The notes: a model not told the origin generated them from the sequence alone. A stretch of DNA of 18,329 bases from Abiotrophia sp965245735 (GCA_965245735.1 CBDFAX010000033.1:1-18329); one strand, 5' to 3'. Numbered from the stretch's first letter, positions 1 through 8,504 are shown. Program-made: numbers and translations.

Positions 1-108
1 GTTCAGTCGGTTGCGTTGGCTGAGTTGGTTCAGTCGGTTGCGTTGGCTGAGTTGGTTCAGTCGGTTGCGTTGGCTGAGTTGGCTCAGTTGGTTGAGTCGG
101 TTGTGTTG
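1..108 (-). repeat. 27-bp in-frame tandem repeat coding PTQPTQPTE
   Basis: Four consecutive 27-bp units are visible: 1-27, 28-54, 55-81 and 82-108. The first three are identical base for base. The fourth, nearest the globular domain, differs at several third codon positions but codes the same nonapeptide PTQPTQPTE. The array continues past the left edge, so its copy number is unknown. The proline-threonine pattern suits an extended stalk across the peptidoglycan. The identity of neighbouring units suggests recent expansion. Confidence 0.95.
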
Positions 109-1366
109 GTTGACTATCGTTTGAGTAGTCATTACCAGGCGTAAACTCAGTCGCACCATCTTTTGGTGCGAACATGGTATAGTACTGGGTACCAAACTTG
201 CTACTGTCGTTCGCCCCCGCACGGTTGGTCGCAACCCCTAAGTAGACATCCTTGTTACCATATGGGTTTTCGAAGAGCAAGAAGTTTCTTGCATGTCCGA
301 AGTTAGCATGGCTATCATCGAAAAGCATCCAAACAGTTTGGTAATGGAATTGTTGCTTAAGTGAATCCATGGTCGTCGTATTTGGACTAATGGTTGCTAA
401 GTTTTCACCCCAACCATTGGCCACATTAGCCAAGGCACGTGTCGTTGCGTTGACATCATGGCTATTAGTCCAAGCATACCAGTTATCTTCTTGGTAAGCA
501 TTAGCAACCTTCTGTGCCGCGTTCAAAGAACCAGCGTTAACCTTAAAAGGTTGTTTGCCAAATTGTTGACGGATTGGGTTGATTAAGTTAGCAATGTAGA
601 GAGATAACTCTTTACGTTGTTCTTCAGTCAAGTTGTTGACATCAACAATACGATTCTTGTCTGCTTCATTTGACTTATAGGTGTTAAGGGCGCGGCCAGG
701 TTTAGCAATTGCGTCAATCTGACTAGCTGTATAAGCACCTTCCTTAAATAAATCTGGTGTAAAGCCAGGAGGCAAGACAAGCTTGTTATCAGAAGTATTG
801 TTAGCATTAGCCAATGGTTTAACTTCTTCCGCCTCATTGGCACCATTAACGACCGCGGCTTGCTTAGCGACAGTTGATTCTGCTTCTGCCAAACTTGCTT
901 TTTGGTCTGAACTTGACGCTTCTTCAGGACTTACTTTTGCATCAGAAACATCCTTAGCCAAAGCCTTAATTGTTGCCTCTTGAGTCGCTGAATCTTGTGA
1001 TTCTGCATCCTCTGGCAAATCTAAATTAGCTAGTTCAGAGGCAATGGATTCTGCTTCTTCTACCGGAACGGGGGTGTTGATTTCAACGGGTTCGGTATTG
1101 GTTACAGGCGATTTGTCTGCTTCCAGTGCCTTGGTGTCCACTTCTAAGTCAGAGTTAGGGAGCTCTTGACTCGGAAGCTTCTCTTCTATTTGCTCAATTT
1201 CTGATGAACCTGCATTGGCAACGAAAGCTGATTCTTGGTTCAAATCTGCTGCGTTAACTAGGTTATTCCCAGAACCCAGGAACATCAAGGCCGCTACTGC
1301 GATTGAAGCAGTGCCGACTTTGAGCTTACGGATCGCATAGCGATAAACCGTATTGGTGTGCTTCAT
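1..1366 (-). CDS. YSIRK-signal surface protein with SEC10/PgrA CAP-like domain, C-terminus beyond window
   Basis: I translated this frame by hand. It is open from an ATG at 1366 to the left edge (455 complete codons, no stop). GGAGG lies 7 nt before the ATG. Residues 10-32 (YAIRKLKVGTASIAVAALMF and on) form a YSIRK-type signal peptide, with likely cleavage after Ala39 or Ala40. Residues 41 to about 190 are Glu/Ala/Ser-rich, acidic and probably disordered. From about 250 to 400 lies a SEC10/PgrA surface-exclusion type domain, related to the CAP/SCP fold: LYIANLINPIRQQFG, SHDVNA (His303), GWGENLAT (Glu321) and NFGHARNF (His358). From about residue 419 a Pro-Thr-Gln/Glu stalk begins, typical of a wall-spanning segment. 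An LPXTG sorting signal is expected beyond the edge but is not visible. The family includes pheromone-plasmid surface exclusion proteins (PrgA/Sec10) and chromosomal adhesin-like proteins. No conjugation genes are nearby, so I would not infer surface exclusion as its role. Confidence 0.88.
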   Translation of the reverse strand, partial: MKHTNTVYRYAIRKLKVGTASIAVAALMFLGSGNNLVNAADLNQESAFVANAGSSEIEQIEEKLPSQELPNSDLEVDTKALEADKSPVTNTEPVEINTPVPVEEAESIASELANLDLPEDAESQDSATQEATIKALAKDVSDAKVSPEEASSSDQKASLAEAESTVAKQAAVVNGANEAEEVKPLANANNTSDNKLVLPPGFTPDLFKEGAYTASQIDAIAKPGRALNTYKSNEADKNRIVDVNNLTEEQRKELSLYIANLINPIRQQFGKQPFKVNAGSLNAAQKVANAYQEDNWYAWTNSHDVNATTRALANVANGWGENLATISPNTTTMDSLKQQFHYQTVWMLFDDSHANFGHARNFLLFENPYGNKDVYLGVATNRAGANDSSKFGTQYYTMFAPKDGATEFTPGNDYSNDSQPTQPTQPTEPTQPTQPTEPTQPTQPTEPTQPTQPTE

Positions 1367-1402
1367 TATAAAACCTCCAATGTTTTTTTAAGTTATGCTT
1401 CT

Positions 1403-1431
1403 ATTATATCCAGAAATTTATAGCCTCACAA
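1403..1431 (-). promoter_or_regulatory. sigma-A type promoter of the surface-protein gene
   Basis: On the minus strand there is TTGTGA (1426-1431), a 17-bp spacer, and a perfect TATAAT (1403-1408), about 37 bp before the ATG at 1366. Spacing and hexamers fit a vegetative promoter. The leader would be short (about 30 nt) and holds the GGAGG site. No operator is evident around it. Confidence 0.75.
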
Positions 1432-1847
1432 TGCCATCAGGGCTTTCTTCACTAGACTGAAACATACTTAACACCTGTAAAAAAACCTTACTTTACGCTA
1501 TATATCAAGCTTTGTAAGACCTAGGATTAGTATTAGAGAGAAATAAGCTGTAACTTAACCCCCTCTTACTTGCTGTAAATTTTATACTATGATTTGTGAG
1601 ATGTATTCTCATTAATAGACTAGATTTACTCCTATATATCTAAAGCCATAAAGTATCTCTTTAAAAAAGACGAACATTACACATATCCGTATCCCCTTAC
1701 AACTAGCGTTTCTGCAGGCTAGTAGCCAGTTAGCTGTTCTAAATCAGATTAAATATAGTGATACACAATTGCAGATAGGACGACTAAAGGATAACAAAGT
1801 TATGAAGAAGCAAACCTGCCTATATTACAAGGAGGTGTCAAAACAGT
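1432..1847. other. intergenic stretch without a convincing gene
   Basis: About 415 AT-rich bases lie between the surface-protein promoter and the polC terminator. I see no RNA gene, insertion-sequence end or long ORF. On the plus strand one frame is free of stops from 1652 to the TAA at 1847-1849 (65 codons), but its only ATG is at 1802, giving a 15-residue peptide (MKKQTCLYYKEVSKQ) with a weak AAAGGA ten bases upstream. This may be chance or the tail of a decayed gene. I do not annotate it as a CDS. Confidence 0.6.
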
Positions 1848-1875
1848 AAAAAACGCCTGCCACTAGGCAGACGTT
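1848..1875 (-). terminator. Rho-independent terminator after polC
   Basis: On the minus strand a 10-bp stem (AACGTCTGCC pairing with GGCAGGCGTT, one G-U) closes a TAGT loop and runs into a T tract at 1848-1853. It starts 9 nt after the polC stop codon. Read from the plus strand the hairpin has no following T run, so it works in one direction. Confidence 0.9.
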
Positions 1876-1883
1876 GTCATACA

Positions 1884-4800
1884 TTAAAAGAGACTGAGTT
1901 GATCTGAGTCAGGCAAGCCATTAAGGACGCCTTGTTCACTTAAGTAATCAAGAATGGTCTTAGAGACCTTGCCACGTTTTTGCAAGTCCTCTTTAGACAG
2001 GAATGGGGCTTCCTGGCGAGCCTTAATAATCTGTTGGGCAACGTTTGCTCCCAAACCAGGTACAGCCCGGAAAGGTGGAATCAGGCTATTGCCCTCAATG
2101 ATAAAGCGGTCGGCATCAGACTTCTCTAGACTAATCATCTGGAAGCTAAGGCCACGCTCCAACATCTCATTGGCCAATTCTAAAACCGTTAAGAGGTTCT
2201 TGTCCTTAACTGAAGCATCAAAGCCCTTATCATTGATTTCCCTGATACGGCGCTTAACCATTTCCTTCCCTTGGTGCATGGCCACAATGTCAAAGTCATC
2301 TGCCCGCACTGAGAAGTAAGCGGCATAGTACATAATAGGCATGTGAACCTTGAAGTAAGCAACCCGCAAGGCCATGAGGACATAGGCAGCTGCATGGGCT
2401 TTAGGGAACATATACTTAATCTTCAAACAGGAATCAATATACCATTCAGGCACCTTCTTGGCCCGCATTTCTGCCTGCCAATCCTCTGGAATCCCCTTCC
2501 CTTTACGGACGGACTCCATAATCTTGAAGGCCAAGCCGTCCTCTAAACCATAGTAAATCAGGGTGACCATAATATCGTCACGACAGCCGATTACCTTAGC
2601 AAGAGGCGCGATCTTGTTCTTAATTAACTCTTGGGCATTGCCCAACCAAACGTCGGTCCCGTGGGAGAGACCAGAAATTTGCAGTAGCTCGGCAAAGGTC
2701 GCTGGTTTGGATTCTTCCAACATACCTCGTACGAAGCCTGTCCCGAATTCTGGAATCCCTAGTGTCCCAGTTTTAGAGAAAATTTGCTCTGGTGTTACCC
2801 CTAAAACTTCGGGACTGGAGAAGATCTTCATGACATCTGGGTCGGTTGGTGGAATAGTCTTAGGATCTATTCCCGATAAGTCTTGCAACATGCGAATAAC
2901 GGTTGGATCATCGTGCCCCAGAATATCTAACTTGAGAACATTATCATGAATGGAATGGAAGTCGAAGTGGGTAGTCCGCCATTCGGCTGTCACTTCATCG
3001 GCAGGATATTGAATTGGCGTAAAGTCATAGACATCCATATAGTCAGGAATAACAATAATCCCACCCGGGTGCTGACCGGTCGTGCGTTTGACCCCTTCAA
3101 TCCCCTTAGCTAGACGTTCCTTCTCAGCTTGTGGAAGGAATTGTTGGGCTACTTCTAGATAGCCTTTGACATAACCAAAGGCCGTTCGTTCCGCAACCGT
3201 TGAAATGGTTCCTGCCCGATAGACATAGTCCTCCCCAAAGAGTTCCTTGGTGTAGGCGTGGGCGCGCGGTTGATAGGCACCAGAGAAGTTCAAATCGATA
3301 TCGGGTACCTTGTCGCCATAGAAACCAAGGAAGGTTTCAAATGGGATATCCTGTCCGTCTTTGTTGAGGGCGTGGCCACAGTGAGGACAGTCTTTGGCTG
3401 GCAGGTCATAACCCGAACCAACCGAACCGTCAGCAATAAACTCCGAATATTGGCAGTTTGGACAATAATAATGTGGAGCTAGAGGGTTGACCTCGGTAAT
3501 ACCCGTCAAGGTCGCCACTAAGGAAGAACCCACCGAACCCCGGGAACCCACTAGGTAACCGTCAGACACTGACTTGTGAACCAATTTCTGCGAAATTAGA
3601 TAAATAACGGCAAACCCATTACCAATAATGGACTTGAGTTCCTTTTCAATCCGCTTCTCTACAATCTCAGGCAAAGGATCGCCGTAGAGCTCCCTAGCTT
3701 GTTTATAGGAAAGTTCAGTAATCTCTTCGTTAGCGCCAGGAATATTTGGCGTATAGAGTTTGTCCTTGATAACTTCAACCTCTTCAACCATGTCGGCAAT
3801 CTTCTGAGGATTGGTGATGACAAGCTCATAGGCCTGGTCCCGCCCCATAAAGTCGAATTCTGCCATCATCTCATCTGTCGTGCGGAAATGAACAGGCGGT
3901 AGATGTAAGGTCCGATTGGCGTTGATCTTCATGGAACGCAAGAGAATTTCACGGTAAATAGCATCCTTAGGTTCCAAGTAGTGGACATCCCCTGTCGCCA
4001 CTACTAGCTTGTTCTTGTCTTGACCCAGACGAACCATTTCTTTCATGATGGTTTCTAAGTCAGCTTCGCTACGAATTAATTCCGTCTCGATCAAGGGACC
4101 ATAGACCGACTTAGGTTGGAGCTCAATGTAATCATAGAAATCAACCAGCTTCTCCGCTTCATCGTAGCCCTTTTGCATCATGGCAGTAAAGACTTCCCCA
4201 TTGGAACAAGCTGTCCCAACTAAGAGATTGTCCCGATACCTGGTCAACAAGCTACGCGGAATACGGGGCTCACGGAAGAAGTATTGGACATTGGAGGCTG
4301 AAATTAACTTAAAGAGGTCTTTAAGCCCTTCTTGGTTTTTAGCAATCAAGGTGGCATGGAAAGGTCGAGCCTGCTTATAGCTGTCCCCTTTCCCTACTTG
4401 CTCGTTGAGCTGATCATGACGGACCATACCGTATTGTTCTTTGGCTTGATCCAATAGCTTGTAGCAGACATAACCGGTTGTTTCAGAGTCGTAAACGGCC
4501 CGGTGGTGTTGTTCTAAGGTCACGCCATAATGCTTAGCCAAGATATTCAAACGATGGGAACGCATGTCAGGGTTAACCAAACGTGACAGCTCCAACGTAT
4601 CAATAACGGGTTGATCAGGCACTGGCATGCCCAGACGCGCATAGGTCTTATTGAGGAAGCCCATATCAAAGCTCGCATTGTGAGCCACGAGAATGGTATC
4701 TTTGGAAAATTTAGCGAAGCGCGCCATGACCTCTTCTTCTGGTGGCGCATCGGCTAACATAGCGTCCGTAATCCCGGTCAATTCAGTAATCATGGCCGAC

Positions 4801-6191
4801 AAATGATAACCAGGATTGATAAAGGCTTCGAAAGTATCGATGACCTCGCCATCCCGCATTTTAACCGCTGCTAACTCAATGATGCGGTCATAGACAGAAG
4901 ACAGTCCCGTGGTCTCCACGTCGAAGACAACATAGGTCGCCTGATCTAAGTCAATGGCTTGCGGGTTATAGGCAATCGGTTCACCGTCATTGACCACATT
5001 AGCTTCAATCCCGTAGAGAACCTTAATGCCATGCTTCTTACCTGCTGCATTGGCATCAGGAAAGGCCTGAGCGCCCGCATGGTCAGTAATGGCAATAGCC
5101 GAATGGCCCCAGGCAGCCGCTTGAGCAATCAAATCCCCTACCTTATTGGTAGCGTCCATTTGACTCATATTAGAATGTAAATGCAACTCAATCCGCTTAG
5201 CGCCGTCCACTCCTTGGTCTTGGCGTGAGGCCTTGGAGATTTTGCGAATACTACGTGGCGAAAAGTCCATCTCGCCCGTAAAGTTATCTGCCTTAAGGCT
5301 ACCTTCCAGACGGACCCAATCCCCCTTCTTGAAGAGGCCAAAGGATTCCTTCTTAATGTTACGCCCCGCCATTAGTTTGGCCGTAATAGAGGAAGTATAG
5401 TCGGTCACCTTCATAATCATGAGTTGGGAACCTGAGCGGAGCTCGCGGACTTCATAGTCAAAAATATAACCTTCAATAATCTGATTAAAAGGATTGTCGT
5501 AGACTTCCTGAATCGAAATGGCTGGCGTATCTGGGATATCCTTACCAATTTGAGGAATGTCGCTATTCTCTACGACCACCTTGCTTTGTTCTTGGCGTCG
5601 TTGTTCTAATTGAGCCAATTCCTGCCGCTCGCGCTCCACTTCAGAAGCCAAATGCTGCTGAGCTTGTAGCTTGGCTTGTTCACTTACCTGATCATCTACT
5701 AGGTAGACTAGTTGCCAGTCATTCAGTTGGTTTTGAGCTAGTTTGAGTTTGAAGGCTTGGTCATAGCGGGTTTTAACCACTTGGACCTGGTCTTCAGTGG
5801 CTAAACCTACTCGAATTTGGCCATCCTTGATCTGATAAGTAGCATTAGCTAATGCACGCTTTATAAAGCTCGATTCCTGGCCCATTACCCCTAGAATGGA
5901 CTGCCAGTAGTCTAGCATTTGGCTATCATCTAAACTAGTCGGTGATTGATAATTCCACCAGACTTCTGTCTTGGCAATCCCCTCGAAGGCTAAACGCATA
6001 TGGTGCATAAGGGCTTCATAGACGTGGGGATGGAGACGTTCTACCTGACTTAAGGTAAAATGCCATTCACCAGACTTAGCGTGAACCTTGACAGATTCTA
6101 TCTGAGTCTGGGATAGTTCGGCCAGCATGTCTGCGTCCTGCAGCCCAATTTGGTCCAATAGATGTTCAAATAATTGGCGATTCTTGGCCAT
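1884..6191 (-). CDS. polC: DNA polymerase III alpha subunit, PolC type
   Basis: This is the replicative polymerase of low-GC Gram-positives, with built-in proofreading; it acts at the fork bound to the sliding clamp. The visible order matches the family: N-terminal domain; OB fold (about 235-310); PHP domain with HLHSNMSQMD (about 335) interrupted by a DnaQ-like 3'-5' exonuclease (VFDVETTG near 420, AHNASFDMGF, HRAVYDSETT); zinc-binding CPNC...CPHC pairs near 909-940; catalytic PDIDLNFSG near 962; a helix-hairpin-helix (VPGLGANVAQQI); and a terminal QLSLF, the clamp-binding pentapeptide. The ATG at 6191 has GGAGG 6 nt upstream and gives 1435 aa, close to the 1437 aa of Bacillus subtilis PolC. 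A longer GTG frame from 6257 runs through the promoter and is rejected. The usual neighbour proS is absent between rseP and polC. Confidence 0.98.
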   Translation of the reverse strand: MAKNRQLFEHLLDQIGLQDADMLAELSQTQIESVKVHAKSGEWHFTLSQVERLHPHVYEALMHHMRLAFEGIAKTEVWWNYQSPTSLDDSQMLDYWQSILGVMGQESSFIKRALANATYQIKDGQIRVGLATEDQVQVVKTRYDQAFKLKLAQNQLNDWQLVYLVDDQVSEQAKLQAQQHLASEVERERQELAQLEQRRQEQSKVVVENSDIPQIGKDIPDTPAISIQEVYDNPFNQIIEGYIFDYEVRELRSGSQLMIMKVTDYTSSITAKLMAGRNIKKESFGLFKKGDWVRLEGSLKADNFTGEMDFSPRSIRKISKASRQDQGVDGAKRIELHLHSNMSQMDATNKVGDLIAQAAAWGHSAIAITDHAGAQAFPDANAAGKKHGIKVLYGIEANVVNDGEPIAYNPQAIDLDQATYVVFDVETTGLSSVYDRIIELAAVKMRDGEVIDTFEAFINPGYHLSAMITELTGITDAMLADAPPEEEVMARFAKFSKDTILVAHNASFDMGFLNKTYARLGMPVPDQPVIDTLELSRLVNPDMRSHRLNILAKHYGVTLEQHHRAVYDSETTGYVCYKLLDQAKEQYGMVRHDQLNEQVGKGDSYKQARPFHATLIAKNQEGLKDLFKLISASNVQYFFREPRIPRSLLTRYRDNLLVGTACSNGEVFTAMMQKGYDEAEKLVDFYDYIELQPKSVYGPLIETELIRSEADLETIMKEMVRLGQDKNKLVVATGDVHYLEPKDAIYREILLRSMKINANRTLHLPPVHFRTTDEMMAEFDFMGRDQAYELVITNPQKIADMVEEVEVIKDKLYTPNIPGANEEITELSYKQARELYGDPLPEIVEKRIEKELKSIIGNGFAVIYLISQKLVHKSVSDGYLVGSRGSVGSSLVATLTGITEVNPLAPHYYCPNCQYSEFIADGSVGSGYDLPAKDCPHCGHALNKDGQDIPFETFLGFYGDKVPDIDLNFSGAYQPRAHAYTKELFGEDYVYRAGTISTVAERTAFGYVKGYLEVAQQFLPQAEKERLAKGIEGVKRTTGQHPGGIIVIPDYMDVYDFTPIQYPADEVTAEWRTTHFDFHSIHDNVLKLDILGHDDPTVIRMLQDLSGIDPKTIPPTDPDVMKIFSSPEVLGVTPEQIFSKTGTLGIPEFGTGFVRGMLEESKPATFAELLQISGLSHGTDVWLGNAQELIKNKIAPLAKVIGCRDDIMVTLIYYGLEDGLAFKIMESVRKGKGIPEDWQAEMRAKKVPEWYIDSCLKIKYMFPKAHAAAYVLMALRVAYFKVHMPIMYYAAYFSVRADDFDIVAMHQGKEMVKRRIREINDKGFDASVKDKNLLTVLELANEMLERGLSFQMISLEKSDADRFIIEGNSLIPPFRAVPGLGANVAQQIIKARQEAPFLSKEDLQKRGKVSKTILDYLSEQGVLNGLPDSDQLSLF

Positions 6192-6228
6192 AAGTTCCCT
6201 CCGTCCACGGTGATTTGCATACCTTCTT

Positions 6229-6237
6229 ATTATAGCA
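6229..6237 (-). promoter_or_regulatory. extended -10 promoter of polC
   Basis: On the minus strand TGCTATAAT is a perfect -10 hexamer with the TG extension, 37 bp before the polC ATG and after the rseP terminator. The -35 region is poor (TGATTT at 16 bp), which is common for extended -10 promoters. Confidence 0.65.
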
Positions 6238-6271
6238 TAAGCCCCCTCCAAAATCACCTGAGGGCCATGCT

Positions 6272-6301
6272 AAAAAAGAGACCTACCCTGGGTAGATCTC
6301 T
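6272..6301 (-). terminator. Rho-independent terminator after rseP
   Basis: On the minus strand AGAGATCTACC pairs with GGTAGGTCTCT (11 bp, one G-U) around a CAG loop and is followed by TTTTTT. It begins 10 nt after the rseP stop and separates rseP from polC. Confidence 0.92.
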
Positions 6302-6310
6302 TATTCATCA

Positions 6311-7579
6311 CTATTGTTGGAAGAGTCGGCTGATATCATTCCAGGTGACAGCCAGCATAAAGGCCACTAAGATTAGGGCCCCAATGATGGTTAAAACCCC
6401 TTCTTTTTCTTGGGATAGGGGCTTGCCTCGCACACCCTCAATGGCATTAAGGACAATCTTACCCCCATCCAAGGCTGGAATTGGTAATAGGTTGAAGGCG
6501 CCAATATTAGCTGACAGCAAACCAGTTAGAACCAATACTGGCATGAAACCTTGAGAGGCTGCCTCAGAGGTAATCTTGGCAATTGCCACGGGCCCACCAA
6601 ACTGATTGAGGTTGAGTCCACGAAGGAAGATACCCACAATAGCTGCTGCTACACCCGTTATTTGAGACCAAGTTGCGGTGAAGCCATAAGCTATTTTGGC
6701 CCAGAGATCTTGAGTTACTGGTTGCGCTACGCCAATTCGCCCAATCGTTGCTTGCTCCACTTGGTCAGCTCGAATAGCTACTGGTAAAGTCAAATCTTGG
6801 TCACCACGATGGACAGAGAAATCTACCGTTTGACCTGGCTTGGATTGAATGGCTTGCACCATTTGACGCCAGTTGGAAATCTTGGTTTGACCAATGGCAT
6901 CAATCCGGTCGCCTGCTTGTAGACCCGCTTGAGCTGCAGGAGAATCTGGTTCAATGTAACCTAAGACATTGGCCTCAACCGGTACACCTCCCGGACGGAC
7001 AAAGGCCACCACAACAAAAATCAAAATAGAAAGAATAAAGTTATTCATCGGACCCGCTACATTGGTCATGAACTTAGCCCATGGCTTAGCGGCTCCATAA
7101 GTGACTTGACGAGGTGCTACTTGGATACTAGACCCATCTGCTTCAATGATGCGGGCCTTGTGGTCAACTTGATAGGTAACCAGATCTTGACTGCCCAGCG
7201 GTAAGCCTGTAATAGTCATGGCATCCGTTAAATCCAACTGATCCACTTGAACTGGCACTTCGTCCTCAAGGGCTACTTTTGAGGTATTAATGCGGGTTAC
7301 TAGCCCAGCTTCATTCAAGACAAGGCCTACCTGCATACCGGCTTGAACTGCATCCTGATCCTCACCTAGCCCGGCTAGACGAACATAGCCCCCTAAAGGG
7401 ATCATGCGAATGGTATAGAGGACCCCGTCCTTTCCCTGATGGCTGAAGAGCTTAGGCCCCATCCCAATGGCAAACTCCCGCACCAAAATGCCTGCCTTAC
7501 GGGCAAAGTAAAAATGGCCGAATTCGTGAATACTTACGATTACGGTAAAAACAAGTAAAAATACAATCAATGCTTGCAT
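6311..7579 (-). CDS. rseP: RseP/RasP-family site-2 intramembrane zinc metalloprotease
   Basis: A membrane-embedded protease that cuts transmembrane segments of anti-sigma factors and leftover signal peptides in regulated intramembrane proteolysis. With the ATG at 7579 it has 422 aa. It shows the zinc-binding HEFGH (18-22) inside the first membrane helix, the NVAGPMNN membrane element (173-180), a PDZ domain (about 205-275, PDSPAAQAGLQAGDRI), and the third-ligand motif NLLPIPALDGG (363-373). A final hydrophobic helix lies near 395-412. A TTG at 7585 is in frame, but AAAGGAAG abuts it directly; the ATG 6 nt downstream of that site is the sound start. In many Firmicutes dxr precedes and proS follows this gene; here neither does. 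Its actual substrates cannot be read from the sequence. Confidence 0.96.
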   Translation of the reverse strand: MQALIVFLLVFTVIVSIHEFGHFYFARKAGILVREFAIGMGPKLFSHQGKDGVLYTIRMIPLGGYVRLAGLGEDQDAVQAGMQVGLVLNEAGLVTRINTSKVALEDEVPVQVDQLDLTDAMTITGLPLGSQDLVTYQVDHKARIIEADGSSIQVAPRQVTYGAAKPWAKFMTNVAGPMNNFILSILIFVVVAFVRPGGVPVEANVLGYIEPDSPAAQAGLQAGDRIDAIGQTKISNWRQMVQAIQSKPGQTVDFSVHRGDQDLTLPVAIRADQVEQATIGRIGVAQPVTQDLWAKIAYGFTATWSQITGVAAAIVGIFLRGLNLNQFGGPVAIAKITSEAASQGFMPVLVLTGLLSANIGAFNLLPIPALDGGKIVLNAIEGVRGKPLSQEKEGVLTIIGALILVAFMLAVTWNDISRLFQQ

Positions 7580-7633
7580 GGTCAACTTCCTTTATCTATT
7601 TCAATTCAAAAATTTGCTTAACTTAACCTCTTA

Positions 7634-7662
7634 AATATACCCTAATTAGGCCCATAATGCAA
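7634..7662 (-). promoter_or_regulatory. candidate promoter of rseP
   Basis: On the minus strand TTGCAT (7657-7662), a 17-bp spacer and TATATT (7634-7639) lie 55 bp before the rseP ATG. They start where the upstream terminator's T tract ends, so rseP can be transcribed independently. The hexamers match at 4 of 6 and 5 of 6 positions. Confidence 0.5.
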
Positions 7663-7702
7663 AAATAGTCAACCAGACTCCAAATCATAGAGTTTGGCTG
7701 AC
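7661..7702 (-). terminator. probable terminator after cdsA
   Basis: On the minus strand GTCAGCCAAACTC pairs with GAGTCTGGTTGAC (13 positions, one G-U and one A-C mismatch) around a 9-nt loop, followed by TATTTTT. It begins 7 nt after the cdsA stop. The mismatch and larger loop make it weaker than the other hairpins here, so some read-through into rseP is plausible. Confidence 0.75.
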
Positions 7703-7709
7703 ATGATTG

Positions 7710-8504
7710 CTATTTGAACCAGTTAAACCAGGTCATAAGTAAAAAGCTGGTAAAAAGGGTTGAGTCAAAACGGTCTAAGACCCCGCCATGGCCCGGCAAG
7801 AACTTACCGGAGTCCTTGACCCCAAAATGCCGCTTAAAGGCTGACTCTACCAAATCTCCTAGCTGACCTAAAACTGACAAGGCCATGGCTAGTAATATAT
7901 AGTGTTCCGAACCACCCAAATGTGGATCAAAGAAGTAATTATAGAGCACTGCTATGACTACCGCACTGGCAATCCCCCCTAGCGAACCTTCGATGGTCTT
8001 ATTAGGACTCAATTGAGGCGCCAGCTTATGCTTGCCCAAACGTCGACCAACGATATAAGCTCCGGAATCCGTTGCAAAAATAATAGCAAATTGGAAAATA
8101 ACTAAGTCTAAACTAATTTGTCGTAACTCAATCAAGTAACGGAAACCATAGCCAATGTAGAGGGCACCAAAAATCAAAAGGGCTGCTTCTTCAATATTGA
8201 AGGTCTTGTACTCATAGACCGTCAGGACTAAAAGCAACATACAGCAAATATAGAAGAGATAAGTGAATTTCAGACCTGGAATCAAGGCAGATTGGTAGTT
8301 ACTGGGCAGAATCATGAGGGCAACCGCAATGGTTGCAATGACCCCGACCAAGTTGAAGTATTCAATCTTCTTCATATTAGCTAATTCAAAGAGGGCCATA
8401 ATCCCTAAAATTAAGAACATACCCGTAAAGACCTTGCCCCCAACCACCACAACCGGAATTAGGACGGCTAAGGCCGCTAGGGCGCTGATCACTCTTACTT
8501 TCAT
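7710..8504 (-). CDS. cdsA: phosphatidate cytidylyltransferase (CDP-diacylglycerol synthase)
   Basis: An integral membrane enzyme that turns CTP and phosphatidic acid into CDP-diacylglycerol, the precursor of phosphatidylglycerol and cardiolipin. Its 264 aa are almost all hydrophobic helices. The family signature is complete near the C-terminus: SAFKRHFGVKDSGKFLPGHG at 221-240, running into GVLDR. Upstream are the conserved TDSGAY (145-150) and SPNKTIEGSLGG (166-177). The ATG overlaps the uppS stop in an ATGA arrangement (4 nt), so translation is probably coupled to uppS. This uppS-cdsA order is the standard one in bacteria. Confidence 0.97.
   Translation of the reverse strand: MKVRVISALAALAVLIPVVVVGGKVFTGMFLILGIMALFELANMKKIEYFNLVGVIATIAVALMILPSNYQSALIPGLKFTYLFYICCMLLLVLTVYEYKTFNIEEAALLIFGALYIGYGFRYLIELRQISLDLVIFQFAIIFATDSGAYIVGRRLGKHKLAPQLSPNKTIEGSLGGIASAVVIAVLYNYFFDPHLGGSEHYILLAMALSVLGQLGDLVESAFKRHFGVKDSGKFLPGHGGVLDRFDSTLFTSFLLMTWFNWFK

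Noticed and set aside
1..108. Short direct repeats at the left edge as a CRISPR array
   Set aside because: The units are contiguous with no spacers, and they code an in-frame PTQPTQPTE stalk in the surface-protein gene.
783..983. 66-codon plus-strand ORF opposite the surface-protein gene (also a 72-codon frame at 628-846)
   Set aside because: Both are shadows within the acidic coding segment, with no ribosome site and no recognisable protein, and the real frame is clear.
1671..1682. CGAACATTACAC as a second LexA box
   Set aside because: Only one GAAC half-site is present; the second half (CACA) does not match GTTC.
1802..1849. Tiny plus-strand gene coding a 15-residue peptide
   Set aside because: It has only a weak AAAGGA and no clear promoter, and it is the end of a longer frame without a start. 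I keep it only as a possible remnant.
1954..6554. Several 60-130 codon ORFs opposite polC and rseP
   Set aside because: They are antisense or frame-shifted shadows of intact conserved genes, with no family features or ribosome sites.
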